This document shows, piece after piece, positions 1 through 12,513 of a stretch of DNA of 64,000 nucleotides. The DNA comes from Clusia tigrina (lineage: Eukaryota; Arthropoda; Insecta; Diptera; Clusiidae). The notes under the pieces were generated by a model, which did no database searches, was not told where the DNA came from, and worked only from the letters and a program-made list of their open reading frames with translations. The stretch is taken from positions 5,187,501 through 5,251,500 of the forward strand of contig OV050031.1 in assembly GCA_920105625.2 (NCBI GenBank), in the 5' to 3' direction. Position numbers and translations under genes: made by a program. Every line of letters starts with the position of its first letter. Positions within the stretch are counted from its first letter, which is position 1.

Positions 1-904
1 TTCTCTAATATCTCGATATAATGATAACATTTTATGGTTATAAGCATGTCGTCCACATCAGTCCCTTTGAAAAGAGAAGTGCAGAATATAGAAACTCATT
101 ATTAAAACCTATTCATATAATCTGATACATAACTAAGATTTTGAAAATGAAATTTATTTAGTATGAAGAGTCAGAGTGGAAAGCCATCTCCAAACCGAAG
201 CTTCATTGATACTCACAACTCTCATATAAAGAACCCATAACTCCCCATTTAATTTTTCACTAAATGAGCTCATATTATTGGTATGATTATAAACCTCGGT
301 AATATTCGTCATTTATATTTACTGCTACACAATTGCTAGGACAACTTCTCTGCCAGGTTACGAGACCACGACTGTTAGACTTGCATGTTCAACACTAACT
401 CTGTGGTCTAGACCTAAATGCATTCTGAGTGCATCCTACCAACCTAACTGCATACTGAGTACATCTTACCTAACTAAATTCATTCTGAGTGCTTCCGACT
501 GAGAGATACTTGTAAAGGTCCATCAGTGTCCTTTAATTTTATTCTGTGGAAGTCCTCAAAATATGGAGATAAGTTTAGTGTCCTCAGTGACAGTGATCCT
601 CAGGGATCATGCCGATCTCCACATTGATTTTTTCACCTAGTACTACTCTATAGTTGTTCATGAAGTGGACGACGTGTAGTGTCTTCGTAAAAGCATAACT
701 ATTTTCGGCAGTAAAATTTAGCAATGTGGCATCCATGAAACCTGCGAATCGCTATTCGAGCAAGGTTGCTCTCATAATATCCTGGTACTTTTGTCGTTAC
801 CTGTTTTATTCTCCTCCGTTCTAACCTCAATTCACTTGACAATGCTTTAAGAAGCAGGACGCTTAAAATTGTATCAAACTCTCTAATTCTAAAGTAACTG
901 GAAG
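1..904. other. AT-rich spacer, no gene seen
   Basis: No open frame with a recognisable domain and no clear repeat is seen. Around 415-500 there is a weak local repetition (variants of 'cattctgagtgcatc' two or three times), which suggests old slippage. Confidence 0.5.
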
Positions 905-966
905 ATTTAGATTTAGATTTAGATTTATTTAAGGGTGTTATACACTGCGACCTGAAGGATCTATTG
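905..966 (-). mobile_element. 3' tip of a non-LTR retrotransposon (family C)
   Basis: Read on the minus strand this is a short 3' untranslated end: the 'atctttcaggtcgc' block, then 'gtgtataacaccctta', then a tail of repeated AAATCT. The same end closes the fuller copies at 42.3 kb and 55.8 kb (plus strand) and the copy at 10.3 kb (minus strand). It is a severely 5'-truncated insertion with no coding sequence left. Confidence 0.75.
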
Positions 967-1544
967 TGAAGATAATCGCATTTTTTTTAATAAAAATTAT
1001 CAGTTTTTTCTTTGTTGCTCCCATACCAGAACGCAATGTGCACCAATTCCTCTGACAATATTTTGCATTAAAAAATATGTCATTTTATTTTCCTAAATTC
1101 GCACCCAATATAAGCGAATTTGCCTCACATTGAGGTGGACCTTGAGCAATTCAAAAGACTCATTGCCAAAGATGGGTGCATTTGAATGCCTCAGTACTCA
1201 TTGAACTTGTTGAATTTACTATGCTTGAGTATTAAGTGTTCATGTTCTCTCTTTCTTAGTGTTCCAGACAGTGGTTTATATCGTGGATATGCTACCGAGC
1301 ATATTTGGTGTAGCAGATTGCTTTGCTTGTTGCTTTAAGTATACTCCCTAAAAGAAACTCTCATTGATGAGAGGTGGAACTCGGCTTGTTCAAGAAAAAA
1401 TTACGTTTTATCAAGAGTTTTCTATATTGTAACTATATTAGAATAGAATATAAGTGGGGTAGGCCGGAGAACCGTCGAAGAAGGAGGTCTCCTTGCACTC
1501 AATCATTGATGCCCATTGTACTATTAGCTTGGAAATAGCTTCTG
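967..1544. other. Spacer, no gene seen
   Basis: AT-rich sequence without a supported feature. The last 100 bases may already belong to the retroelement that follows, but stops interrupt every frame. Confidence 0.4.
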
Positions 1545-1818
1545 AACAAGGTCCAAAGAACGGCTTTGCTGTGCCTTTCTGGTGCTTTAAGGACCACTCC
1601 AAGTAAAGCATTACAGGTGAGAGGCAAATACGCTTTAAACTCTCTTACAGAAATGTCTAGCGCGAAGGTCAAACAAATCCTGCGCTTTTTTAGGGCTTCG
1701 AAATTATTTGACGAGTAAATCAGAGGTGCGTTCCAACGGGGTGGTATCGCAATGGACCCAAAGGGGTCTGAGTGAGTTGTTCCGTGGACCGGCTGCCACG
1801 ATAACCTAACCTAACCTA
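1545..1818 (+). mobile_element. Internally deleted non-LTR retrotransposon with TAACC tail
   Basis: One frame from 1545 to the stop at 1716-1718 reads a reverse-transcriptase motif, 'ALLCLSGALRTTPSKALQ', typical of the region after the catalytic core in I/Jockey-group non-LTR elements. It runs directly into a C-terminal sequence ending '...KQILRFFRASKLFDE' and a stop, of the kind that closes these ORF2 proteins. The connection, RNase H and zinc-knuckle regions that normally lie between are missing, so this is an internal deletion that kept the frame. A 3' UTR with 'gtggtatcgcaatggaccc' and a (TAACC)n tail at 1801-1818 follows. A stop at 1536-1538 breaks the frame upstream. The orientation and element class are well supported; the exact clade is not. 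Confidence 0.7.
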
Positions 1819-3023
1819 AGCCTGGAAATAATTTGCGAAAGGGGGAAAGAGACGATTGTGAAAGGGAAGTTTCAGCTTTTCAAACTTCTTTGACTCTCTT
1901 ATGAAGCTTAGAAGTCTGTCCAGAGATAAACAATTTACGTTGTTGTAAGGAGATTAGTTTCTTCAGTAGCAAGTAGACTTTTCGGCTGTACTTTCAGCCA
2001 CAATGGTCTTCTCTGCACTCTCAACTTGTAAACAGTCATAAGTGAAACTGCACATATATAATTTCAAGGAAGAAATTCATTGTAAAACCAGAAATTGCAC
2101 GAACCAATTGAAAGCCTTCAAGAGCACTGCGGCTGGTTACTTACTTATCTGTAAGATTCTATTCTATGACATCTGCACCAGCCTTTCCGAAATTGTATAT
2201 TGTTCTGAAAATTCCACGTTTAATTGCATGCAGACCACTTCTAAAATCCCCAGTTAAGTTTTATAATGAAGTGCCTCTTTCAAGACTTTGAGTACTCGCA
2301 TTTAAACGAATTAATCATTCTCCACTTTGTAAAGAACTCAAGTTAGGAAAGAACATTAAAAACAAAAATAATACTTTATGAAAACTGTAAATTTATCGAC
2401 GTTTAAAATACTTGAGTAATGTAATTGCTCTTCCACTACAAAAATGCGAACATTTAAAAACGAAAAAACATTTTCTGAAATAACACACAAAAAAAGGAAA
2501 ATATTTTGAATTTACACCAAAGTCAAGGAAACAAACACAGCGAACACAAATAAAAATGCATCACTTTGATATAAATTGTGGCACTTCACACAGAGTAATT
2601 AAAAAGTTTTGTTCGTACAAAAGAGTCGGCGCACACACATACACAACACCCTCACTGGCGCATCAAAGGGCACCAGAGCCCCTCCAGCAACATTTTGAAA
2701 ACATAAGTGGCACTTCCCGAGCTCTGTGGAGCTGTGGAGTGAGAGCTCAAAAAATCCTTTGCTGTAAAATTTGTTTCGGTTCCCAATTATTTGTGTTCTC
2801 TTCCATTGTGCTATCGAAAAGAACCCCCTGAGGTAGTTTTATGTGCAGCACTGCCCTCAATCGGTCACTCAGTCACTCAAACACACAGGCAGTCAATGCA
2901 TGACTACTCGATTTTCATTTTACAGACATTAACGCAACTGCGGTTAATTGCGAAAATGCAATTTCGCACGTTATTTGCATAACCAGCGGCGACGGCAACT
3001 GCAGCAGCAATAGAAAGAGGAAA
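1819..3023. other. AT-rich spacer, no gene seen
   Basis: Several short open frames (60-90 codons) occur but have no domain similarity that can be recognised. Nothing else is supported. Confidence 0.4.
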
Positions 3024-3086
3024 GGAAGCCACAATGGAAGCGGCAATGGAAGCCACAATGGAAGCGGCAATGGAAGCGGCAATGGC
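3024..3086. repeat. 12-bp minisatellite, about 5 copies
   Basis: Tandem units alternate between AATGGAAGCGGC and AATGGAAGCCAC. The 12-bp period keeps three frames open on the minus strand, which makes Ala/Ser/Ile-rich shadow frames. No gene is inferred. Confidence 0.85.
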
Positions 3087-4143
3087 ACCACCAACAGAGG
3101 CAGCAATCACAGCGGCCAGATCGGCAGCATTTCACACGCCTCAAGAATATTTCGTTGCAGGCAGCGACGGGTGACAGCAAATATAAACAAATAAACACTC
3201 GTACACTGCGATATAAACAAATAAGCAAACAAATCGCCAATGAAACATATAACGCAAATAGCCGTAACGTAACGAAACGATTCTCAACTATTGCGACTTG
3301 CCAGCGGCACCAGTCGGGAGAACTTAACTGGGTGTACACTAAATCAACACAACAAACCTCCGACTAAATTATTACCAGCTTAGGGTCCAAGGAATACTTC
3401 CGTGTCTCAGAGGCAACCACTCAAGGGGCACACCATTCATAAAGCAGAAAGCTCTCAAGAGCTACTTTGAGCGATTTTTCTGACGTAGTTGGCGACTTTT
3501 GCTCTGTGAGGTGAGATCATAGTCATATTCGCATAGAGCCGCATGGTGGAAGTGTAGGTGGCACACGTGTGTGGAAATGTAGAAGGTGCATGCATCAGGG
3601 GGCACATTTATTTAGACATTTTGACAAAAAATTCAATTAATTTAGTGTGCTAAGAACAAGAACAAAATCAAGTGGGAGGAAGTGAATATGACAATGGTCC
3701 TTGTTTAGTCAGAAAGTGCCCCAGGGTGGGTCAATGAAACGTCAACAATGATAAATTATAGTGTGGCCCACATGAGTGCGTGACTCCTAATAGCTTAAGA
3801 GGACCAACAATGATTGAAATTGTGAAGAGGGGATATAAAAGGAAAAGGGGAATACAAATAACTGAAAATTGCAACGATTCACTTCAACATCTGAAGCATT
3901 TGCTAGGTACCAAAGTGGATTCGACTTGGTCGTTCCAACTGTATGCTAGTAGTGCTCGCTATGAAATCTTTACTGTCGAATTTTTTGGAGTATAGAAAGG
4001 TTGCTCAAGTAATTGAGGTGCTTTTATCTCTTCTATGGCATAAAAGTGATTTATTCTGGACTGTTATTTGGAGTGGTTTGTAAATTAGTTGCTGTAAAAA
4101 TTTATATGTCGTAGTAAATGTTTTTGCGGGTGATTATTGTACC
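3087..4143. other. Spacer, no gene seen
   Basis: No supported coding or RNA feature. The open frames found here are short and resemble nothing known. Confidence 0.4.
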
Positions 4144-4935
4144 CCAATTCCACCAAGCAGAAATGACCGGACTTCAAAGGACCTAATCCTCGGTCAAACG
4201 GTCGATATCTATACTGACGGTTCCAAACTTGAAGGTAGAGTCGGCAGCGGTATCTTTTCCGACAAACTGGACTTAAACATCTCCCTACGCCTCCCTGACC
4301 ATTGCAGCGTCTTTCAGGCTGAGGTCATGGCCATTTACCACGCAGCCAAATGGACGCTGAGTAGCGATATCGGCGCAGACGACGTATCTATCTTCTCAGA
4401 CAGCCAAGCCGCCATTAAATCTGTTTTTGGCTCTACGGCCACCTCAAGACTCGTTCATGAATGTCGAATATGTTTAAATGAGCTCGCAAGTTACTCTCGG
4501 GTGCATGTATTCTGGGTTCCCGGACGTAGCGGGTTCCCGGACATAGGGATATCTCTGCGAGGTGGACGAGCTTGCTAAGGCAGGCACGCTACTGCACGAA
4601 ATTCAGCCCTCCGTAAATATCGGCATCCCACTGGCAACAGCCAAGCTCGATATCAAACGGAAATATCTGACTGACGCCTACAAATCTTGGGAGACAAGGA
4701 ATCCTGCCACACGGCTAGACTAACTTGGGCAAGAATGGACAAACACAGAACCAACAACTTCTTCGACTTGTTCGCGTATCACTGTCGTCAACAGTGTCGG
4801 TTTTGACGCTGACTATCACCATCCCAAGTAAGAAAACTTTTTAGACAGTGCTTGAACGGCACCACACCGTGGTATCATAATGGGCAATTACGTGTGCTCA
4901 AGTATGCTTTTGTCAAACTAGGAGGCCACTCCTAC
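4144..4935 (+). mobile_element. Non-LTR retrotransposon fragment with RNase H (family A)
   Basis: The frame from 4201 reads an RNase H domain: 'YTDGSK' (first catalytic Asp at 4216-4218), 'VFQAEV' (Glu at 4321-4323) and 'FSDSQAA' (Asp at 4399-4401), then 'FWVPGRSG'. RNase H degrades RNA of RNA-DNA hybrids during target-primed reverse transcription. After 'WVPG' a small direct duplication of 'gggttcccgga' and a frameshift near 4543-4558 break the protein. The C-terminal part continues in the next frame as 'EVDELAKAGTLL...' and meets stops at 4722 and later. The 3' UTR ends with 'gtggtatcataatgggcaat', 'tgctcaag', 'ggaggccactcc' and a (TACC)n tail. The reverse transcriptase is absent (5' truncation). 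It is a dead copy; the same family recurs at 6.1, 15.2, 41.6 and 53.2 kb. Confidence 0.85.
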
Positions 4936-6106
4936 CTACCTATGCCAAATTATATGAATATATTTTTCTAGACTATGTCTTTGTTGCCAAGTTGTCGAAT
5001 ATATATTATCCATACTTTTTCTATACTATTTCTTTGTAGCTTATTAGCACAGAGGAACATCTCAAGTTAGGAAATTTTTTGGTTAAAGCATTTTATGATC
5101 ATTTATATTGCTCTGAGGAGGATATGTGGAGATTTTATATATATTTTATAAGATCTCCGCATTTCCACATCCGAGCATAATTTGTTATAAATGTGATATT
5201 GTAGTAGACAATCAAATGAAATCAAAATTTCAGAGGACTAACCCCATCTTTCCTTATTCCTATTATGCAAATTGTAGTCCATGTACGACTATCCTCATCA
5301 TCAATGGTCCTAGTTGAACCTTGGCCTCCCACACCAGTATATGGATCTCCATTGTACGGGGTCTCTTGATTCTCAATATTTCTAGAGACTAAACCTCAGT
5401 TATGGTAGCATAGTAGGCCGCTCTTGCCATAAATGTGCCGTTGGGTAATCACAACAAACTAACTAACTTAGTTATGGGAGAACTTTGCTCCAATGGGTTT
5501 AAAGTTTCTTTCCAATAGTGTGGTCACTCTCATCCACCGACGCGAGACGGCGTTTTGTTGTTACTTACGTATAAAATACAACAAGAAACTGTTGACATTG
5601 ACAGGAATAAACTCATAAATGAGCAAAACTGCTCCAAAGTCCGTACACTGAATCAGTATCAATTACAATAAACTGATTCTTGTAAATAGACAACAACAAG
5701 CTAATGTTCGCCTGCAAAACCACTCAAGTGTGTGACAGAAAAATTCACAAATAAATGCAGAACAGCCGGAGAGCTTGCTCGTGAGCACGTCCGCGACATT
5801 AGCTGAAAACTTCAGTCAAGTGGTGTAAAGTGCCTGCACAAGTAAGGTTTGTTCTAAATTCATGGAGAAAGACGTCGACTAACTCGCTGTAATTTAAAAA
5901 TAAACTCAAATTATTGGCAGAGTTCCGAAGGAAGGCCGGAGAAATTCATTGAATAGAGAACGAACTAGAACTGTAATGATTATATTTTTGAAACTCTTTT
6001 GGGGAACAATTGTCAATTATATACAAAAGTTTACTACAAAGTGAAATGCACAATGAACCATGAGGGAACAATATCAAATGTGGAAAAGTCACTGCATTTT
6101 TTGTTA
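4936..6106. other. AT-rich spacer, no gene seen
   Basis: No gene is supported. Near 5420-5475 the sequence 'gccgttgggtaatcacaac' followed by 'aactaactaactta' could be another worn retroelement 3' end, but this is too short to be sure. Confidence 0.35.
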
Positions 6107-6550
6107 AACATCTTCCTACGTCTCCCAGACCATTGCAGCGTTTTTCAGGCTGAGGTCATGGCCATTTATCACGCAGCGAAATGGATGCTGAGTAGCGATA
6201 TCGGCGCAGACGACGTATCTCAGACAGCGAGGCCGCCATTAAATCTCTTTTAGGCTCCACGGCTACCTCAAGACTCGTTCATGAATGTCGAACCGACTAA
6301 AAATTCACTTTTGCAGGAGAGAAACACGGAGAGTCCAGAAGGAGGCGCATTTTCTTAGGCGGCTACTATCTGTACTTTTTGGGAGATATCTAAAAAAAAA
6401 GATTAGCTCCATCAACTGCTTCATCAAAAGCTCCAAATGGCTGAACCTGTGAAAGGGATGGGACCTGATGTCTCATGCGGTATCACAAAGGCTCAATGTG
6501 GGCCTAAGTGCGCCCTACGGGCGGCAGCCTTATGTACCTACTTACCTATC
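6107..6550 (+). mobile_element. Internally deleted non-LTR copy (RNase H start joined to 3' UTR)
   Basis: The first 190 bases match the RNase H of the 4.1-kb copy: 'RLPDHCSVFQAEVMAIYHAAKW', then 'SSDIGADDVS', with a small deletion just before the second Asp motif. After 'LVHECR'-equivalent codons near 6290 the sequence jumps to a family B 3' UTR ('gattagctccatcaactgc', 'ctgatgtctcatgcggtatcac', 'gtgcgccctacgggcggc') and a TACC-type tail. The same UTR occurs at 37.8, 53.4 and 57.1 kb. The element cannot code for an active protein. Confidence 0.8.
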
Positions 6551-7365
6551 TCACACGGAGAGAAATATTGAGATTGTAGATCCATATTTGGGGCGTATTT
6601 TGAAGGCATCAGATTCTACAATAAAGCTAAGGTAAAGTTCGATGGAAAAAGTCCTATATAGGGTAGGAAGAATCATAGTGAAGTTCCACTAGCAACCACA
6701 TACATTGCTATCACTATAACCATTTCACCAGCGGTGATGTTGTATATTAAGTGTATGTTGCTGGCATATTTCTTTCATACATACCCTATGAACTGTAGGA
6801 TATTTCCTGCTTGTAGTTGTTAGAATTCCGAAAAACTACTGAAGAGGTTGAAAGGACGAGGAAGTAACACTCGTTGTGTATTACTGTTTTCATTGCTATG
6901 CTCTCACAAGCTTCCATGTAGACCGGTGTAGGGTGTTACCGCCACTTACTAGCGATAATAATGTTAAGTTTGACGATTAGAATTCAAAAGAGGCTGTCAC
7001 CAACGACATCACTCCTAGTCACTTTTTGTGTTTTCTCCCACTCACTTTTTGTTTCTTCTCCCACTCACTCTCCGGTTCTTGACTATGACAACTGTATTGT
7101 CCTCTACAATGCACTCTTTAAACACGACATTTCCCACTGAAATAGTTGTATTCTAGTCCGCCTCATATCCACACATATCACTTCAGATCTAATGATATAC
7201 AATTCTTCACCAATTATTCACCACTGATTTCGTTCTAGTCTCAATATTTAAATTTTATTTTTAACACTCCCTGCGATGGGTTTCCACCTGGCTATAAGTG
7301 GCCTACCAACCAGCCCAACCCCACTCGCTCATACTTGCAGTTGCACTGAACTTCTCACCTAGTGT

Positions 7366-7410
7366 CACAACAACAACAACAACAACAACACCAACGACAA
7401 CAACAACAAC
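7366..7410. repeat. (CAA)n microsatellite, interrupted
   Basis: Runs of CAA/ACA triplets with two interruptions (CCAACG). It is of the kind often seen as CAX repeats in fly DNA, here with no surrounding coding frame that can be supported. Confidence 0.9.
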
Positions 7411-7850
7411 GTTAATACCGCCTAAAGCAGAGTCATCAATACGACTAATAACAAAAATGATTGAATTTGTTTGCTTTTCAAATTAAACGTTAAAAATTAT
7501 TTACACGAATTCTAATTTCTAACTGAGTCGCGTCACGAACACATTTTTAAGTTCACCGCTTGCAAGTTCAAATTCAACTGATTTGAAGATGCTGAGCGCA
7601 GATGATGGAAAACATTGCGATACGAGATCTGGCGGAAAGTGTGTTTGCGAAAATATTTCAAATGCTCGTGTATTGTAAACAAATAAAAGAAAAACTCGTT
7701 GAGAGAAAGAAAATGCGAACGCTGGAAGGCGACTGCATGCCTTACTCGAACGCCACAGATGCCGGTGCGGCAAATGCTCAGTGGGTGTGGCAATACTGCG
7801 TTGATTGATGTGTCATCTTGTTGGCCCTTTGAAGCCACCACAGTCATTGA

Positions 7851-7904
7851 CGTTGGCGTTGGCTGTGTCGTTGGCGTTGGCTTTGTCGTTGGCGTTCGCT
7901 TTGT
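7851..7904. repeat. 18-bp minisatellite, 3 copies
   Basis: Three head-to-tail units of the type CGTTGGCGTTGGCTTTGT with one or two differences. An 18-bp period is a multiple of three, so it keeps shadow frames open on both strands. Confidence 0.85.
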
Positions 7905-10261
7905 TATGTGGTGTATTGCAGTAATTCTACTCGCATCATTGAGGCAATTTTTGGTACACACACGAAGCCAGGAGCACATTTGTTGTTGCCAGCAAAAACT
8001 TTCTTAATAAAAATTATTTTGTTTTTCTTTTTCCAATCACAGCTGTTCGAATGGGATTCCAATACTAAGTCACATCCTGAAAGGGGGCAGTCGGGGAAGG
8101 CACAGCAATTGGGAAAATGTTCGTAATTACATTTCACTGATTTTATTGAAAAACTTCCTCTACAGAATTGTCGGCTTTGATATAAATTTCCATACGGATA
8201 CTGATTGCACTTCATTCATTCGATACTTAGGAGAAAATCTCATTTATTACAATTTATAAGCATTTTCTGGTTTGTCTGAGTGCGTAAAACCAAGCTCATT
8301 ATGTGATTGATGAGCTTGCTTAACATATGCCTTTTATGGAATTCAAGCAAGTCTACGAAACCACACTGCGTACCCACTTATATGCCACGAAGTCTGCAAT
8401 CGAATACTGCTACTCCAGATCGATTCAAAGGGCTTTCTTCTATATAACAAAGAAGCTTTCTAAGCGATGAAATATTCGATCAGTATTGACATAAGCATCT
8501 GGTCGTAAGCATTGCCTGTGATAGCGTACAATTCCAAAATTAAAGTAAAAAGTTCACTCGATCTATCCTACAGCTTTCCTTTCCTCCTCTAAAATGCACT
8601 TCTAAATGGTGAAATCCCTAACAGGATATAAGCAAGTGTAATTTGTTCACACATCTCATTAATTTTCTCGCTTCATTTGCTGCGCTAATGATGTTGGTTC
8701 GTTTGGTTGCTGGTATTGTGTTTTATCACTATCATTATGGAAGTGTCATTAATTGCACTGGACAGCAAAGGAATGTAACTCGTTTATTTTTGCTGACCTA
8801 CTCTTCTGGAGACAAATAACATATCGCTCTTTTTTGATAGAGACACTTAAGTTGCTTCAAGGAGCCTTCACTGTCAGATGCATTGCTTAAAGAAACTAGC
8901 TTTGTGTCACCTTCAGTGTAAAGGGAAGAAACTACCGAATCAATTTAAATTTTCACCTCAAGCAATGCTTTTGGTCAGAGATAAGTTACATTAACTTCAA
9001 GTTATTCCTCTTAGTTTGTTTTCTATTTAAAGGAGCGCACTTTGGAAACAAGAGTTTTAAAATTTTCAATAAATTGATGCCATTATATTGGAATTTGGTT
9101 TAAGGTCTCAAAATATTTTGGTTTAAGGATTGGGAGTATCTTATTTAAAGGTCACAAATCATTCATGATACTGGGATGTGGGCAAACATTTTATGAATAT
9201 ATTTAATTTAATTAATATAATAAAAAATATCATACAAATATGAAAAGAAAGAAAGTGCCAATAGAGCGAGGCAATAAAAATATTGATTCGCCTCATTTGC
9301 AAGCTGTTTAAGAACATTGAACAAGCATTATAGTAGACAGATATTCTCCTATGAAGTTTAAACCCTATTTTTATAGGGTGTACAAAGCTTTCTAGAGGTC
9401 TTTAGTGTTTCATCTAAACCTTCAAGCTGTTCATTGCGGTATTTTAAGAGCCTTCAGGATTCGGCTCGCCAGACCAGTATAAATCCTTTCAATTTTTGTT
9501 CTAAGCAGTTTGAAGCAATAGTTACGATTGGACTACAGTAGTACAGTCTTCTCAGCCAATCACCGAATTAAAAATCATCAGTTTAGATATGGTTACAATT
9601 TGTCTGAATTTTACATTGATCCAGACCATATCTGAGTCCAAATACTATATAAAAAAATCACTTATTAATCTTTGCCAAGTCAATTTTTTATTTTTTTTTT
9701 CTGTCGGAACAATCTAGTAAGCGCATCACTCAGACAGAGTATATATCCATTCTACTGCACTTAAGGTTCAATTTTACTCGGCTTTAAATCTACCCGACCT
9801 GCGAAGAAATAGAAGTAGATCCTGTGGTGCCAAGGAGCCAATTCCATTACTGAGGAATTAAAAATCTTCGCTGTGCACAGTGCTGCGTTTCATTGAAAAA
9901 AGCCATAAAAATGTATATAATTTCACATATTTCCTTGATCTCTTGTTAAGGTTCACGTTTACTATGAGTAGCCGTATATATCTAATATATTATATATATA
10001 CAAATTTACCTTTGAGTGCAAGATGAGCATACTCGTACAACAAATTTTACCCTTTTCTGTATATCTAGTAACTAATATCGAAATCATTCCAGCAAAGTGA
10101 AAGATCCTTCTCGTGGCATTTACATCTTCAAATATGAATTGGAGTATTATATACACCAGTTCCCTGTTCAGAGTAGTGGATTTTAGAGTGACATCAGGCA
10201 ATTGATCGAGTCAAACTCGGTGTGACCCAAGTACTCTTCACAACTGGACGCAGGGGTGTGA

Positions 10262-10508
10262 TAGATAGATAGATGTATTTAAGGGTGTTATACACCGCGA
10301 CCTGAAAGATCTATTGGTATGCCCTATTTATTTGAAAGATGAGGATAGTCTCAACTATAAATCTTCTATCTGGTTAATGTTCGACAGGAATTCATATATT
10401 TTGGAGGTATCAAGATGAGGGATCTTGCTCATATCTAAGATATATTCTCCAAAACACCTGAGTCTATTGTGTGCTCATGGTCCACAGTCCGTGATCAGGT
10501 GCAGTGGT
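10262..10508 (-). mobile_element. 5'-truncated family C non-LTR retrotransposon
   Basis: Reverse-strand reading gives the last about 46 residues of the family C ORF2: 'SLHLITDCGP', an in-frame stop, then 'FGEYILDMSKIPHLD', '...KIYEFLSNINQIEDL' and the natural stop. The family 3' UTR ('atctttcaggtcgcggtgta') and a tail of (ATCT)n at 10262-10274 follow. It matches the copies at 42.0-42.4 kb and 55.5-55.8 kb. The 5' break lies at about 10508, just inside the zinc-knuckle segment. Confidence 0.85.
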
Positions 10509-12175
10509 ATGATAGCCCGTTGACTGTATTCATAGAATCGCCTTCATTTCAATAAGTTCCTTGAGTGAAATTTTCTTTACCTTTACCAGGCACATTATTG
10601 TGTAAATTGTAACAATTTCCCCTTAACTTGAATTGTGCGCAATATGATTGTATGAAAGCTGGACAAAAACTGTGATACCCTCATGTAATGAAACAGTCTC
10701 CTTCGCTGGTGCCACATTCATAGGAAATAAGTTCTTAAAGTTAAATTAGTTTTTATTTGGGATTCAAAAGGGAATGATTCCCATATATTCCTTTAAACCC
10801 AATCAAACCTTTTATGCTGTTCACATACTGCTCTAATATTCATAATACGTGAGTTGCCTTCCTCATAAACAGATATAAATTTCTAACCGCTTCTGACCAC
10901 TGCGTCTATTTCAGTGCTTGCATAAATTCATCGCCTCTATTTACAAGAGTCGCGTACAATTTTTCTTTTTAAATAACCACAAGATTATTAGTTCCAGACC
11001 AAATGTGTTCCCAGCTATCGCGTAGTGCTCGTGCAGCACACATGCTGATATCTCTCCACATACGCCCGGCACCCTTTCCTCGCCTGTTTACATTTTGTTG
11101 GCATTCTACACAAACACTTAAAAGGTCGGTCGCTGCTGGTGTTGATGCTGCCGCTTCTTGGCCGATGGCATGGCTCAGGCCGCTTGCGGCACACTTTTAA
11201 CGTTTGTTTATAGAATTTTTAAATAAATACCCCCTCACCACCGTAATAATGTATGTGTTGCGGTCTTACTTGTGAGACAAGAATGTGGCCGCTGGCCACA
11301 CAGTCCACCGCTGGAACAAGTGATACTGATTGGTATCTTTTTTTTTGTTATTCTTTATACAATTTTCTGTTATGCAACTTGCTTGATAGATTCCATATTT
11401 TAACTTTGCTCACTAACAATTTTGTTGTATTTTATGTATTCGTTCAGAAAATAATTCAATCATATTTTCACGTTCATTGTCGGAGTGTTCGGTCATGATA
11501 GCGTATGATTTTCTCTGCGTTTTCCATTATGTTTGTGGAGCTGACATGTCCCTTCTTTCCATTTTTAAACTTTTGTTAACATTTTCGTGAGCTACACAAA
11601 TTTGGCAGGGAATATTTGATATGGGAAGATGTTTGTAACATCTAATATTGGGCGGGGTAGGTGTGGTCCTCATACTGTTGATGCGAAACCATTGTGAAGC
11701 AATTTTTTTGTAGCCCAGTGAGTCTTTTTGGTGTTACTTCGTGTGAGTGTCAGATATACATAGTTTAAGTTTCAGAAGATAAGTTGAGCTGAAAATTTAC
11801 TAGAAGCTAAGGTTGAGCAGTTAGTCTGGAGAGCAATTAAGTAAACAAATACGATCACTACATATGTATCTGTAATCTCAAAAAAAGCATAATCTCCAAC
11901 ACTCTCATCTCATTGTTATTTTATATGAAGTCTTTCAAATACCGGATTAGTTTGATGGACATCGGTACATGAATTGACCAATTTATATGATTATTTTCTT
12001 GAAGAGAAGACCTCTTGGAATTTGCAGCACGCCCTCATATCTGTTTTCACATACATCAGTGTCACAGATAGTTTGTGACGAACTTTTTTGGAGCCGAGTT
12101 TAAATTCAGCCATTCCAGGGTTCGTCAACAGAATAAAAACTTCCTGGTTCACAGCAGTTCTCTGGTTTAGTCCAT
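10509..12175. other. AT-rich spacer, no gene seen
   Basis: No supported gene, RNA or repeat. Short open frames at 11.0-11.5 kb have no domain and low-complexity hydrophobic content. Confidence 0.45.
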
Positions 12176-12513
12176 CTTGCTTAGATTCTTTAGACGTTTG
12201 TTACTCCACTGTGGACGTTTGTTACTCTGCTTTGCTTTTTACTCTGCTCTGTTTGTTACTCTGCTTTGTTTGTTGTTCTGCTTTGGACGTTTGTTTCCCG
12301 TCTTTGTTTGTTACTCTGCTTTGTTTGTTGTTCTGCTTTGGACGTTTGTTTCCCGTCTTTGTTTGTTACTCTGCTTTCTTTGTTGTTCTGCTTTGGACGT
12401 TTGTTTCCCGTCTTTGTTTGTTACTCTGTTTTGTTTGTTACTCTGCTTTGTTTGTTAGTCTGCTTTGCTTGTTGCTCTGCTTTGCTTGTTACTCTGCTTT
12501 GTTTCTTACTCTA
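12176..12513. repeat. Compound T-rich minisatellite (55-bp period plus short monomers)
   Basis: The block 'ggacgtttgtttcccgtc' recurs at 12285, 12340 and 12395, an exact 55-bp period. Shorter monomers of the form 'tttgttactctgctt' lie on either side. The array opens three overlapping hydrophobic Leu/Phe/Cys-rich frames on the plus strand, the longest 154 codons. These look like products of the repeat rather than genes, because all three frames are open together. Confidence 0.85.

Larger units (their letters stand above)
6551..10261. other. Long AT-rich spacer with two small tandem repeats
   Basis: Apart from the trinucleotide tract at 7366-7410 and the 18-bp repeat at 7851-7904, no feature is supported over about 3.7 kb. 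The 148-codon minus-strand open frame across 7533-7979 depends on the 18-bp repeat and has no recognisable domain. Confidence 0.45.

Noticed and set aside
7533..7979. 148-codon minus-strand frame with Thr/Pro repeats
   Set aside because: It overlaps other frames on both strands and its repeat part is the 18-bp minisatellite; nothing recognisable.
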